DNA of 64,000 nucleotides from Alteromonas sp. V450 (lineage in GTDB: Bacteria > Pseudomonadota > Gammaproteobacteria > Enterobacterales > Alteromonadaceae): positions 3,224,001 through 3,288,000 of the forward strand of contig NZ_MODU01000004.1 in NCBI RefSeq assembly GCF_001885075.1. The letters run 5' to 3'. The notes below the pieces were generated by a model, which was not told the origin of the DNA, did not search any database, and was given only the letters and a program-made list of their open reading frames with translations. The translations under genes were made by a program, and so were the position numbers. Position 1 is the stretch's first letter. The number at the start of each line of letters is the position of its first letter. Positions 38,629 through 47,881 of the stretch are shown piece by piece.

Positions 38629-39402
38629 ATGATGACATTGAGCCGATCTTCGGCCCTACAGGAAGTTGATGGAATCAACACAATGAACCTTTCGTGCTTG
38701 TTATGTTATCAGGCAAGTCCTACGCCAGTATGTCACTGGTGTGAAAGTGACATATTTTTCTTCTCGCCTTTAATTCATGGAAGTAACCTTCTAGGTTACG
38801 GCCCGGTAGCAAGCCATGTTAAGCATAGTCATTATGACGGGTTGTCTTTACTAGGCTTGCATACATGGCCGATGGCAACACTGGTTCACCAGTTCAAGTT
38901 TACTCACTCTTTAGTTTCAGGAAAAGTGCTCAGTCACTGGTTTGTCCACAATAAGCGACACTGCACGATGTCAAAGCCCGATTTACTGTTACCAGTGCCA
39001 ATAAGCGCGTGGCGACTTGCACATCGCCATTACAATCAAGCAACAGTTATTGCAAAGCATTTAAGTAAAGCCCTTTCGATCCCGTACTTTACAGGTTGGG
39101 CACGTCGAAAAGGGTTTGGCTCGCAGCATCAACTAACCAAAGCGGCAAGGGCTACACATGCTGCACAGGTATTTGAACTGTCGAAGAAGGGGTTGGACCA
39201 AATGATAAGCATAACCAAGCAAAAGGCATTAACCGTCGCCATTGTTGACGACGTTCTGACCACTGGCGTGACGGTGAACACGCTTAGCAAAATGTTGAAA
39301 GCGCGTTACCCTCATATCAACATTCAGGTCTGGGCGATGACCTTCACGCCACCGCCTAAGAGCACCTTAATGCTAGAAACACCGCTAACGGATAAATTGT
39401 GA
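38629..39402 (+). CDS. comF: ComF family phosphoribosyltransferase-like protein
   Basis: 257 residues. ComF/GntX proteins have an N-terminal zinc-ribbon and a type I phosphoribosyltransferase domain and are linked to DNA uptake. Here CLLC...CHWC (about 23-39) is the zinc ribbon, LLPVPISAWRLAHRHYNQA is the ComF motif, and VAIVDDVLTTGVTVN is the PRPP-binding loop. AGGA lies ten bases before the ATG used; an alternative ATG at 38683 would start just before the zinc ribbon. It is the classic neighbour of bioH and nfuA. Its 3' end overlaps the convergent peptidase gene by 18 bases. Confidence 0.9.
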   Translation: MMTLSRSSALQEVDGINTMNLSCLLCYQASPTPVCHWCESDIFFFSPLIHGSNLLGYGPVASHVKHSHYDGLSLLGLHTWPMATLVHQFKFTHSLVSGKVLSHWFVHNKRHCTMSKPDLLLPVPISAWRLAHRHYNQATVIAKHLSKALSIPYFTGWARRKGFGSQHQLTKAARATHAAQVFELSKKGLDQMISITKQKALTVAIVDDVLTTGVTVNTLSKMLKARYPHINIQVWAMTFTPPPKSTLMLETPLTDKL

Positions 39403-42024
39403 CTGATAAATAGCATTGGCCATTATTTTATTCGTACCGTACCAATAGCCTCTAAATTGTGGATTGTCTGTTAAACCAATCACTAATCCACGTCCAACCT
39501 TTTTGGTTGTAACGGCCGTAGTCTCTGCGATAAGGGCGACCATCGCCTTGTCGCTAAATCCGGCCATTAACGGAGCATCTGTGTATTTCGCTGGACTAGA
39601 AAAAGGTGAGTCATTTGTGCGTACAATCATATTGCTGGTCTTAAACAACGGCAGCGTATTGTTTGTAAAACCAAAAAACAGCGGGTGGCTTGTATCAATA
39701 TTGGCTTGATACACTGCACCAGCAACAAGTTTTCGAGCATACAATGCGCCGCGGTCTTCATAGCGTAATGTACTTTCATCAAACGCGTCGTTAATGGCGT
39801 CTTGCGCAACAATACTTGCATCCAACCAGTTATTATCGGCCAAAAAACGTAACGCTGATTTTTGGCCTATAACGGTACCACCAGCCTTTATCCACTTATC
39901 CAACTGCGCTTTTTCATTATCTGAAAACGAAAATCGCCCGCTGGTGAAGATAATGTGAGAGTAGCTTATCTCTTGAGCAGCAAGCGCTTTGCCTAAGTTT
40001 GTCTGCTCTACGATACTCGCAGCAAGACCGAGCTTCGTGTCGAAGTAATGCCAAATCTCTCCTACTTCATATTCACTGGTTCCTTCGCCACCCACTATTA
40101 ACACATTCGATACCTCAACAGGCGCCATACTGCGACTTCCAAGATCATTCCCTCGGGGCGTCAATCCGCTTTTAAAACTAAAAACGGGCACATTGAACTG
40201 ATTCTGAATATCGTTTAGAAGCGCCACGACATTGCTAGGTTGGGATAGGCCCTTAGGAACAATAATACTTCCAGAAGGAAGTGAAACCGCTTCGTCGTTG
40301 TATTGAACTGCACTGAACATTTTCTCGCTTGTGCGAACCTGAACACCAGCATCGATAAGCCGCTGAAGTGCTGCTGGCGCATAATAATGCTGCCAAGAAA
40401 TACCATATGCATAGGCATCTTCTTCAATGACGTGTTTTTTATCGAGAATAAGCTGTTGTGGCTGTGAGCGAACAACATTGCGTGCTGCATTTTTATCCAA
40501 TGGCACATAATCTAAATTGAAAGCGAGCGCTAAATTCCACGTAGATACGTCATAAAAAGTGTTGTTTTCAAAAGAGGTTTGTGTGGAAAAGATTGACTTA
40601 ACTAATCGATATTGAGGCTGAACGGTTGGAATGAATACCGATTTTCCAGCTTTAAACTGCAGGTTATCCACCTTGCTATCTTTCGACACAATATCAAAGT
40701 CAATATGATGTTGCTCGAGTAAATCTAAAAAAGCTTGGAATCTAGCCATATCACCAGATGCACTTACTGCATAGCCGACTGTGTTATCGTCTTGGGCCAA
40801 TGCTTTTGTTTTCTTTGCAAACTGTGACTGGTAGTTAAGGATTGCCGCTTTATTGTCTAGCGCGCCTTTAAAGGTACTCAGTGACGTCGTTATCTGATTA
40901 GCAATAGTGTCTTTAAAAGCAAGATCGCCATTGATAGATGTCTGTAGATGACCACGAGAACTTGCCTGTTCGAACAAAATTCCGATGCTGCCATGCAAAT
41001 CGGGGTAGGTTGATCCCTTACCAGCATAAAAGTCGTCAAAGGCTTCCTCTGTGAAATACAGCTTGCCTTTTTTGTCAAACGCCGCAGCATGATATTGTGC
41101 TAGCGTGCTGGTCAAAGTGACATTTTCATCAGGCGTCATGGGATTTTTACGAGAACGTACACCCGGCTGAAAAAAATAGGTGCTGTCGGTCCCCATTTCA
41201 TGAAAGTCAGTTAACACATGCGGTCGCCATTTATGGAACTGTTTAATGCGAGCACGAGACTCAGGATGCGCTAATAGTAACCAGTCGCGATTTAAATCAA
41301 ACCAATAGTGATTCGTTCTGCCTGAAGGCCATCCTTCGTCATGTTCACGATGCCTGCGATCAGAAACCAGCTGTTTACCTTTATGCATATTTGCCCATTG
41401 AGCAAACCGCGACAAACCATCGGGGTTGAAAGACGGGTCAAACAACACAATATTATTTTCTAGCAACGCATCTATTTCTTCACCTTCACCAGCGGCGAGA
41501 TAGTATGCTAACGCTAGAGCAGCATTAGAGCCCGAGGGCTCGTTACCGTGAATGCTGTAACCCATATAAAACACCAATGGCGCGTTGGGATCAGAACTTT
41601 TTCCTGTTTCCATCGCGTTAATATGTGCCTGTCGCATGTTTTCGATGTTGTTACGGTTTTTAGGATCGGTAATGGTAAGCAGTAATAGGGGGCGGTTTTC
41701 GTGTGTGCTGCCCGTTTGCTCGATAGTCACCCTGGGTGACTTTTCAGCAAGTAGAGTCATATACGTCACGAGTTGATCGTGGCGCACATGCCACTCGCCG
41801 ATTTCTGCACCTAACACCGATTCTGGCGTAGGAATATTTGCGTTATAGGTAATCGTTGAGGGTAGATAATCTGATACCGGTAGACCGCCTTTATCAGGCG
41901 CAATAGAAACGGTCTCAGAAACAGCTTCCTTAGGCACAGTTATTAATGTTAATGCACTTAGCATAAGCACTGTGGCAAAGGAAAAGTGATGTTTTTTTGC
42001 GGTGTAGTATATATTCGCTAACAT
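39385..42024 (-). CDS. Exported M14 family zinc carboxypeptidase
   Basis: About 879 residues. It is a zinc-dependent peptidase, presumably secreted or periplasmic. A signal segment covers about residues 12-36. The peptidase M14 domain (about 65-400) has zinc ligands in SIHGNEPSGSNAA (HxxE) and a downstream His, plus FDLNRDW and DFHEMG. A long C-terminal region (about 450-870) includes a glutamine-amidotransferase-like fold (LIVGGEG...IIFTSGRFSFSD). The ATG at 42024 has GGA about eight bases before it. It could be a substrate of the local type II system, but this is inference. Confidence 0.85.
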   Translation of the reverse strand: MLANIYYTAKKHHFSFATVLMLSALTLITVPKEAVSETVSIAPDKGGLPVSDYLPSTITYNANIPTPESVLGAEIGEWHVRHDQLVTYMTLLAEKSPRVTIEQTGSTHENRPLLLLTITDPKNRNNIENMRQAHINAMETGKSSDPNAPLVFYMGYSIHGNEPSGSNAALALAYYLAAGEGEEIDALLENNIVLFDPSFNPDGLSRFAQWANMHKGKQLVSDRRHREHDEGWPSGRTNHYWFDLNRDWLLLAHPESRARIKQFHKWRPHVLTDFHEMGTDSTYFFQPGVRSRKNPMTPDENVTLTSTLAQYHAAAFDKKGKLYFTEEAFDDFYAGKGSTYPDLHGSIGILFEQASSRGHLQTSINGDLAFKDTIANQITTSLSTFKGALDNKAAILNYQSQFAKKTKALAQDDNTVGYAVSASGDMARFQAFLDLLEQHHIDFDIVSKDSKVDNLQFKAGKSVFIPTVQPQYRLVKSIFSTQTSFENNTFYDVSTWNLALAFNLDYVPLDKNAARNVVRSQPQQLILDKKHVIEEDAYAYGISWQHYYAPAALQRLIDAGVQVRTSEKMFSAVQYNDEAVSLPSGSIIVPKGLSQPSNVVALLNDIQNQFNVPVFSFKSGLTPRGNDLGSRSMAPVEVSNVLIVGGEGTSEYEVGEIWHYFDTKLGLAASIVEQTNLGKALAAQEISYSHIIFTSGRFSFSDNEKAQLDKWIKAGGTVIGQKSALRFLADNNWLDASIVAQDAINDAFDESTLRYEDRGALYARKLVAGAVYQANIDTSHPLFFGFTNNTLPLFKTSNMIVRTNDSPFSSPAKYTDAPLMAGFSDKAMVALIAETTAVTTKKVGRGLVIGLTDNPQFRGYWYGTNKIMANAIYQSQFIR

Positions 42025-42113
42025 AGCGTTATCCGTCTTGTTGTATTTACTTTTGCGGCGGCAAGAACACCGCATTCAACTTATTCGATTCACTGGCACA
42101 ATTTATTTAATTA

Positions 42114-42138
42114 ATACCTGACTGTTTTACTCAGGTAA
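42114..42138 (+). promoter_or_regulatory. Candidate IscR type 1 binding site upstream of nfuA
   Basis: The 25-base site has the palindromic half-sites ACCTGA and TCAGGT and matches the known IscR type 1 consensus (ATASYYGACTRWWWYAGTCRRSTAT) at 23 of 25 positions by my count. It lies directly upstream of, and would overlap, the -35 area of the nfuA promoter, a position expected for repression by [2Fe-2S]-IscR. E. coli nfuA is also in the IscR regulon. Confidence 0.65.
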
Positions 42139-42141
42139 ATT

Positions 42142-42150
42142 TGGTATAAT
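42142..42150 (+). promoter_or_regulatory. Extended -10 promoter of nfuA
   Basis: TGG followed by a perfect TATAAT, an extended -10 element, 32 bases before the nfuA ATG. The lack of a clear -35 fits an extended -10 promoter, and the IscR-like site ends six bases before it. Confidence 0.6.
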
Positions 42151-42182
42151 TGCCGAAATTCAAATTAATGTAGGACTTGCTG

Positions 42183-42761
42183 ATGATAACTATATCAGAA
42201 GAAGCCCAGGCTCACTTCGTAAAACTGCTGAGTAAACAAGAGTCTGGCACGAATATTCGTGTATTCGTCGTAAACCCGGGCACTTCTTCAGCGGAGTGTG
42301 GCGTGTCCTATTGCCCACCTGACGCTGTTGAAGACACAGATACGCGATTAACGTTTAACGGTTTTGATGCTGTTGTCGATGAAGAAAGTGCACCTTATCT
42401 GGAAGAAGCAGAAATTGATTACGTGACAGATCAAATGGGCTCTCAGTTAACACTTAAAGCTCCCAACGCTAAAGCAAGAAAAGTAGCTGACGATGCCCCA
42501 CTTATCGAGCGCATCAATTACATGATTGAATCTGAGATTAATCCACAGTTGGCCAATCACGGCGGTCAAGTTGTGCTTACTGAATTAACTGACGATGGCT
42601 ATGCTGTGCTGCAGTTTGGCGGAGGATGTAACGGATGCTCTATGGTAGACGTTACGTTAAAAGATGGAATAGAAAAACAAATGCTAGAACAGTTTGCAGG
42701 CGAGCTGAACGGAGTTCGCGACGCAACGGAGCACCAAGCCGGTGAGCATTCTTACTATTAA
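42183..42761 (+). CDS. nfuA: Fe-S biogenesis protein NfuA
   Basis: 192 residues. It carries and delivers [4Fe-4S] clusters under oxidative stress or iron limitation. An N-terminal degenerate A-type domain (about 1-100) is followed by the Nfu domain with the cluster-binding CxxC in [20 protein letters not shown] lies seven bases before the ATG at 42183; a TTG two codons earlier is less likely. The comF-nfuA neighbourhood is conserved in gammaproteobacteria. Confidence 0.95.
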   Translation: MITISEEAQAHFVKLLSKQESGTNIRVFVVNPGTSSAECGVSYCPPDAVEDTDTRLTFNGFDAVVDEESAPYLEEAEIDYVTDQMGSQLTLKAPNAKARKVADDAPLIERINYMIESEINPQLANHGGQVVLTELTDDGYAVLQFGGGCNGCSMVDVTLKDGIEKQMLEQFAGELNGVRDATEHQAGEHSYY

Positions 42762-42793
42762 GCATAGTGTTGGTGCTAGGCGAATGTTCGCTT

Positions 42794-43033
42794 ATGTTTA
42801 ACCAAAACGTGCACAAAAGCTGGCGACAATTCAAAATAGGGCTAACTGTATTTGTCGCCGGCGCTGCTATGCTGTTCACAATTAGCCACCTTCACCTGTT
42901 AACTTATGTCCTTTCATTAGCGGTTTTATTCGGCGGTTTTATTATTGCAATGTGGGGGTACTTAGGCATATTCTTGCAGCGCTTATCGTTAATAAAAGAT
43001 AAAAAAGGTATCAAACCTCCCTCTAAGTTCTAA
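42794..43033 (+). CDS. Small two-helix inner-membrane protein
   Basis: About 79 residues. Two hydrophobic helices (about 15-35 and 40-63) with a basic C-terminus. It begins 32 bases after nfuA. The ATG at 42794 has a weak ribosome-binding site; a GTG at 42767 is an alternative. Function unknown; probably the second gene of the nfuA operon. Confidence 0.65.
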   Translation: MFNQNVHKSWRQFKIGLTVFVAGAAMLFTISHLHLLTYVLSLAVLFGGFIIAMWGYLGIFLQRLSLIKDKKGIKPPSKF

Positions 43034-43351
43034 AACCACATCTCAATATCTTAGTATCAACTTACTTTGCAAAACGCCACTCAAAATTTTTGATTTAACT
43101 TCTTATTGCACACCCAATCGCTTTTCTCAGTAGCAATTTGCAGAGGGTGTTACACCAGTTTACTCAGATAATTACCCAACCAAAGAAACTGAGACCATTT
43201 TTAATCACGGCGTAATACCGCAGCTTTAGTGGTTTAACATCAGGTTGACGCCGCATGGAAGACGCACGCTTTAAACTCGCTCTTTTTATAAACTTGTCAG
43301 CGCCTTCTGAATGGGCAATTATTGATACGGACTAGTTTTAATGGGTATCGT
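43034..43351. other. Spacer before the racemase gene
   Basis: 318 bases without a supported gene. An 11-base palindrome GGTGTTACACC lies near 43147-43157. No T-tailed hairpin for the preceding gene is seen. It should hold the racemase promoter. Confidence 0.4.
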
Positions 43352-44047
43352 ATGAAAACGTTAGGGTTAATCGGTGGAATGAGCTGGGAGTCAACAGTAA
43401 GTTACTATAAAGCGCTTAATCAGGGTATTAACCAAAGATTAGGCGGTCTTCATAGTGCCAAAGTGCTGCTCAGCAGCGTAGATTTTTATGAAATCGAACG
43501 CTTGCAGCACAAAGAACAATGGGACGACGCCGCTGACCTTCTATTAAAAGAAGCTAAAGCACTGGAGAATGCAGGGGCTCAAGGACTGGTCATTTGTACT
43601 AACACAATGCACAAAGTCGCTGATTACGTGAGTAGCAATATTAGCATCCCGCTGATACACATTGTTGATGCCACCGCCGAAGCATTACAAAAGTCCAACA
43701 TTGACAATGTTGCGCTTTTAGGGACGAAATTTACAATGGAGCAACCCTTCTACTCTAACCGACTCCATACGCAATTTGGTATTAAGGTGGTAATTCCAAC
43801 CCAAGACCAGCGCGATATGATCCACAGTGTCATTTATAACCAATTATGCAAGGGGATGATTTGTAAAGACTCCCGCAAGCAGTATATTGAAGTAATCAAT
43901 GCGTTACATGAGCAGGGAGCCCAAGGGGTTATCCTTGGGTGTACAGAAATCGCATTGTTAATAAAGCAAGAACACACTAACGTACCCGTATTCGACACTA
44001 CTGCAATTCACGCCGAAAAAGCTGTCACATTTATGCTGGATGGATAA
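43352..44047 (+). CDS. Aspartate/glutamate racemase family protein (YgeA-like)
   Basis: 231 residues. It interconverts L- and D-amino acids by a two-cysteine, cofactor-free mechanism. The pattern LGLIGGMSWEST, the first catalytic Cys in LVICTNTMHK and the second in GVILGCTEI are all present. Length equals E. coli YgeA. The ATG at 43352 gives MKTLGLIGG; a longer frame from 43322 is unsupported. Substrate (Asp, Glu or other) cannot be told from sequence. Confidence 0.88.
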   Translation: MKTLGLIGGMSWESTVSYYKALNQGINQRLGGLHSAKVLLSSVDFYEIERLQHKEQWDDAADLLLKEAKALENAGAQGLVICTNTMHKVADYVSSNISIPLIHIVDATAEALQKSNIDNVALLGTKFTMEQPFYSNRLHTQFGIKVVIPTQDQRDMIHSVIYNQLCKGMICKDSRKQYIEVINALHEQGAQGVILGCTEIALLIKQEHTNVPVFDTTAIHAEKAVTFMLDG

Positions 44048-44127
44048 TGGCAGTATAAGAGTGCACGTATTCGCAATGCGTTGGGCATTTTTTTAAGGCC
44101 AGATTAAACCAATAAGAGGACAAGGTT

Positions 44128-44508
44128 ATGTTTAGTCATGTGATGTTGGGCGCAAATGATATCCAAGCTTCCAAAAAATTTTATGATGCCATTCTTGGTG
44201 TTTTAGGTCATAAACCGGGTGTGCAAGACGAATACGGGCGCATTTTTTATTATACTGATAAAGGTATTCTTGCGCTTACTAACCCAATAAATGGCGAGCC
44301 TGCTACTCACGGAAACGGCTTTACCCTTGGCCTGTCGGCGCGCACGCCAGAAATCGTTGATAAATGGCACGAGGTAGGCAGCGAAAACGGCGGCATTCCA
44401 TGCGAGGACCCGCCAGGCATTCGCGGCAATGCCCAGCGACAGCTTTACTTAGCTTACCTGCGAGACCCATCGGGTAATAAACTTTGCGCTACGCATATTT
44501 TAAAATAA
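44128..44508 (+). CDS. VOC family (glyoxalase/bleomycin-resistance-like) protein
   Basis: 126 residues. It has one VOC fold with paired beta-alpha-beta modules; the opening FSHVMLGANDIQASKKFYDAI and closing YLRDPSGNKLCATH include the usual His and Glu/Asp metal ligands. It is likely a small dioxygenase- or glyoxalase-like enzyme with unknown substrate. AGAGGA lies before the ATG. It follows the racemase after 80 bases. Confidence 0.85.
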   Translation: MFSHVMLGANDIQASKKFYDAILGVLGHKPGVQDEYGRIFYYTDKGILALTNPINGEPATHGNGFTLGLSARTPEIVDKWHEVGSENGGIPCEDPPGIRGNAQRQLYLAYLRDPSGNKLCATHILK

Positions 44509-44527
44509 AGAAAAAACCAGATTGATT

Positions 44528-44565
44528 AGCGCTCGGTGTTTTCAAGCACACAACACCAGAGCGCT
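44528..44565. repeat. Strong hairpin between convergent VOC and MATE genes
   Basis: AGCGCTC-GGTGTT pairs with AACACC-A-GAGCGCT, a 13-bp stem with one bulged A and an 11-base loop. No T-tract follows on either strand, so it may be a transcript-end structure or a repeat element rather than a classical terminator. Confidence 0.55.
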
Positions 44566-44639
44566 GCTGCGGTTTAACCCAACATTCGCCAATTTCATTA
44601 CTTCAAAAACGAGTATAAGTTCCCTTTAACATTTACAAG

Positions 44640-45998
44640 CTATGTGTTTTGCCGCTCTTTATCGCAACATAATTCGTGTCGCTTTCCCAAGCGAAAAAAG
44701 CTGACGCCTAGAGATACACCTCGAGCAAGAAGAAACGCCAGCAGTGCATACCATAAGCTAACATTTTCTTGATGCTCAGTTGCGTACCACACCGGAAAGA
44801 AAACCATAATAGCGCTAAATAGCATGGTATTGCGCATCGCACTTGCTCGCATTAGCCCAACAAAAACACCATCGAATAAGAAGCACCAGTGTGCCAATAA
44901 AGGCAGCAAAACCATTAACGGCAAATAGGTTTGGGCAGCATTCACAATATGCTGGTGCTCAGTTAATAGGCTAATTATGTCTTTGCCAAATAAGAAAAAG
45001 ACCGCACTGTACCCAAGTGCAAAAACGGAAGACCACCACAATCCCTGATAGGTACGTGCCTTTATTCCTTTTTCATTATCAGCGCCTTTTGCCTCACCAA
45101 CTAACGCTTCAACACCATAGGCAATACCATCGAGCCCTAAGGCGATGAGTACAAAGAATTGCATGAGTATCGCGTTTATCGCCGCAGAGGTTTCACCATA
45201 GCGGGCACCTTGAAACGTTAAGAATGCTAAGCATCCCTGTAGGGCTAAATTACGCAGTAACATATCGCCGTTCAGTTTCATTAACACTTTGCGTGCGGCA
45301 CGATTAAACCATACTGGCTGTGGCATTTGGCCGCGTATATGTTTAAGTGCTACGTATAAACCCATCAGCATCATGCTGTACTCGGCCAATACACTGGCTA
45401 GTGCAACGCCTGATACAGAAAACCCCATTCCAAAAACAAACGCAATGTCTAACATTGCATTCATCAGATTCCCCGTTATCTGGATCATCATTACCGTGCG
45501 AGTTTTTTGTTGTCCTACCAGCCAACCGATTAAAGACAAGTTCAACAACGCAGCAGGAGCGCCCCAAACACGCACAAGAAAATATGACTTTAAGTGAGCA
45601 TTTACTTCGCTGCTAGGATCAGAAAAATAAATCCCCAAAGATAAAATTGGACCTTGAAGGGAAAATATAACGAGACCTATAATTAACGCTATTGACATTG
45701 TCTGCCACAGCACTTTTGCAGAGTCGTAAACCGTATCCACAGTGCCCTTTGCCTGCGCACTTAGCCCTGTCGATGACATTCTCAAAAAACCACACACCCA
45801 ATAAATCTGTGTAAGAATAAGCGCGCCAACCGATGCCCCTGCAAGCATTGCTGATGTGCTCATATGACCAAGTACTGCTGTATCGACAAGACCCAATAAT
45901 GGCGTTGTGATATTGGCAAAAATCATTGGAAGCGCAAGCGTTAACAAGCGTGTATGATCATCAAAAAGAGAGAGCACGTTTTTGTTTCGGTTTAGCAT
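44640..45998 (-). CDS. MATE family efflux transporter (DinF-like)
   Basis: About 452 residues. Twelve hydrophobic helices and the MATE signatures near the N-terminus (LPMIFANITTPLLGLVDTAVLGH) mark a cation-coupled multidrug or metabolite exporter of the DinF branch. The ATG at 45998 gives a normal family length; the frame is open for 58 more codons upstream but those residues do not resemble a MATE N-terminus. In E. coli dinF follows lexA; here the gene is over 11 kb away from lexA, so I do not name it dinF. Confidence 0.86.
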   Translation of the reverse strand: MLNRNKNVLSLFDDHTRLLTLALPMIFANITTPLLGLVDTAVLGHMSTSAMLAGASVGALILTQIYWVCGFLRMSSTGLSAQAKGTVDTVYDSAKVLWQTMSIALIIGLVIFSLQGPILSLGIYFSDPSSEVNAHLKSYFLVRVWGAPAALLNLSLIGWLVGQQKTRTVMMIQITGNLMNAMLDIAFVFGMGFSVSGVALASVLAEYSMMLMGLYVALKHIRGQMPQPVWFNRAARKVLMKLNGDMLLRNLALQGCLAFLTFQGARYGETSAAINAILMQFFVLIALGLDGIAYGVEALVGEAKGADNEKGIKARTYQGLWWSSVFALGYSAVFFLFGKDIISLLTEHQHIVNAAQTYLPLMVLLPLLAHWCFLFDGVFVGLMRASAMRNTMLFSAIMVFFPVWYATEHQENVSLWYALLAFLLARGVSLGVSFFRLGKRHELCCDKERQNT

Positions 45999-46101
45999 GA
46001 ATGATCTTTCAACATGAATCAGGTATAAAAAAAATGGCTGCAATCGATGAAACACGAAGTATTCGCTAAGATATCGTTGCATTGAATAGGGAGAGTGTAT
46101 C

Positions 46102-47247
46102 ATGCTTGAGAGCATAAAAAGATGGGCAACAATACCGCTAATCGACGTCTCGAACACTATAGCTTCATACAACCTAGCAAAGCGTTGCCTGAGCGTTATG
46201 ATACTTGTAAGTGCTGTGGGTCTTCACCCACACTTTGTTTACGCACAAGAAAAAAGCAGCCAAATTAACGCGGCAATCTTACTTTACCATCACGTATCAG
46301 ATGAAACTCCTGCCAGCACAAGTGTTACACCTGACATATTCAAGCGCCATATGGAATATTTGCGCGAACATCACAGCGTTGTGAGCCTAGAGCAGGTCGT
46401 TAATGCGCTAAAAAACAAAAAGCCGCTACCCGATAATGCGGTTGCCATTACGTTTGATGATGGCTATGCCAATATACTCGACAATGCACATCCCATTCTA
46501 AGTGCAATGCACTTTCCTTATACGGTATTTATTAACCCTGGTGAAATAGGCGTAGGTCCTAATCAACTCACTTGGGATCAAGTCAAAATGATGCAAAAAG
46601 AAGGGGCTGCCTTTGCGAATCACACCCTAGACCATTTACATATGCTTAATGGTGAAAGCCGTATGAGCGAAGAAGAATGGCTGGAATGCGTGTGGGAAAA
46701 CGTTGAAAAAGCAGAAGAAATTATTTTTGCTGAAACGGGGCAAAGTCTTAAGTATCTTGCTTATCCTTTTGGGGAATACAATACAGCGCTAACGAAAAAG
46801 CTTTTGGATGAAGGATATATCGGATTCGGACAGCATTCTGGGGCCGTTGGCTTACATAGCAACATGCAGTCACTTCCGCGTTTTCCTGCTGCAGGGCCCT
46901 ATGCAAACCTGAATACCTTAAAAACCAAGCTCAATAGCTTAGCCATGCCAGTCACTCATTCTACGTTTACCGAGCCAAGACTAAGAGGCAAAAAATTGAG
47001 CCAACCTATTTCGCTAACTATTAACAACAATGATGTGAGGCTCTCCCAACTCAATTGCTTTTTCGCTGGTAAAACGGTCGAAACCAATATACAGCGCAAC
47101 GTTTTGACGTATACGTTGTCAGAATCTCTTCCCGTTGGACGTTCAAGAGTCAATTGCACAGCACCATCCGTATCACAACCGGGGCGTTATTACTGGTACT
47201 CCACGCCGTTTTTTGTGAGCGATGATAACGGCAATTACCCTGATTAA
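46102..47247 (+). CDS. Exported polysaccharide deacetylase
   Basis: 381 residues. It removes acetyl (or formyl) groups from a surface or cell-wall polysaccharide. A signal or anchor segment (about 28-48, ending VYAQ) precedes a NodB-type domain: ILLYHHV, the metal/catalytic Asp pair in AITFDDGY, the metal His pair in NHTLDHLH, and YPFGEYN. A C-terminal beta-rich extension of about 100 residues with two cysteines is unassigned. GGGAGA lies upstream of the ATG. It is divergent from the MATE gene. Confidence 0.85.
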   Translation: MLESIKRWATIPLIDVSNTIASYNLAKRCLSVMILVSAVGLHPHFVYAQEKSSQINAAILLYHHVSDETPASTSVTPDIFKRHMEYLREHHSVVSLEQVVNALKNKKPLPDNAVAITFDDGYANILDNAHPILSAMHFPYTVFINPGEIGVGPNQLTWDQVKMMQKEGAAFANHTLDHLHMLNGESRMSEEEWLECVWENVEKAEEIIFAETGQSLKYLAYPFGEYNTALTKKLLDEGYIGFGQHSGAVGLHSNMQSLPRFPAAGPYANLNTLKTKLNSLAMPVTHSTFTEPRLRGKKLSQPISLTINNNDVRLSQLNCFFAGKTVETNIQRNVLTYTLSESLPVGRSRVNCTAPSVSQPGRYYWYSTPFFVSDDNGNYPD

Positions 47248-47280
47248 GTCACTGATTTGCTTATATAAGTAAACGTTTAC

Positions 47281-47877
47281 CTATACAGGCTTTGAAAAAC
47301 GTATAAAGCCCTTATTAATTGACTCTTCAGTAAAGTTGTTTTTTTGATAGAAGCGAATTGCATCTATATTTGTGATCTCTACATCAAGCACTAGCTTTCG
47401 CTTTTTCAGTTTTTGAGCTCGCGCCTGCATGTGATCCACTAATGCAGAACCAACCCCTTTGCCCATGCCGGCTTTCGCCACCGAAAGGTGCCCTATCATT
47501 AACTCAGTATTTGTTGGTGGTGTAAGGTTTACCGCTACGGTTTGATTTCGCATCAGTACCGTCATTGCCTCGTCAAGGGTAAAATAGGAAGTGATGCTAT
47601 CTAGCGTAGCGCGGTCAAATGCAGCGCCGAGTTTACTGTGCCAAGCGGTAACAACCCCAATAACATGACTGTCGTCGCTTTTGTTAACAGCCACCCAATG
47701 GTTTTTAAAACCGTACTGCCCGCCGCCCTGTTGCCACGCATGAGCAAGGTAGCCTTCCGCCGTTTTGTTTGTATTATGGCCAAAAATTGCGGTTAACAAA
47801 GATTCGGCCGCATTAAGAATAAGGGGTGTAGTGTGAGCAACATCGGTAGCTACTCCTTGCCTGATTTTGATATCCAT
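47281..47877 (-). CDS. GNAT family N-acetyltransferase
   Basis: 198 residues. The acetyl-CoA site motif A is VAKAGMGKGVGSALVDHM; the C-terminal FYQKNNF matches motif B. Substrate unknown. It begins four bases after the sco1 stop and is the last gene of the oxidase-assembly run, so it is probably co-transcribed by read-through. Confidence 0.83.
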   Translation of the reverse strand: MDIKIRQGVATDVAHTTPLILNAAESLLTAIFGHNTNKTAEGYLAHAWQQGGGQYGFKNHWVAVNKSDDSHVIGVVTAWHSKLGAAFDRATLDSITSYFTLDEAMTVLMRNQTVAVNLTPPTNTELMIGHLSVAKAGMGKGVGSALVDHMQARAQKLKKRKLVLDVEITNIDAIRFYQKNNFTEESINKGFIRFSKPV

Positions 47878-47881
47878 ACTG

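Noticed and set aside
44640..45998. Naming the MATE gene dinF and calling it SOS-regulated
   Set aside because: It is over 11 kb from lexA and I see no CTGT-N8-ACAG box before its start.
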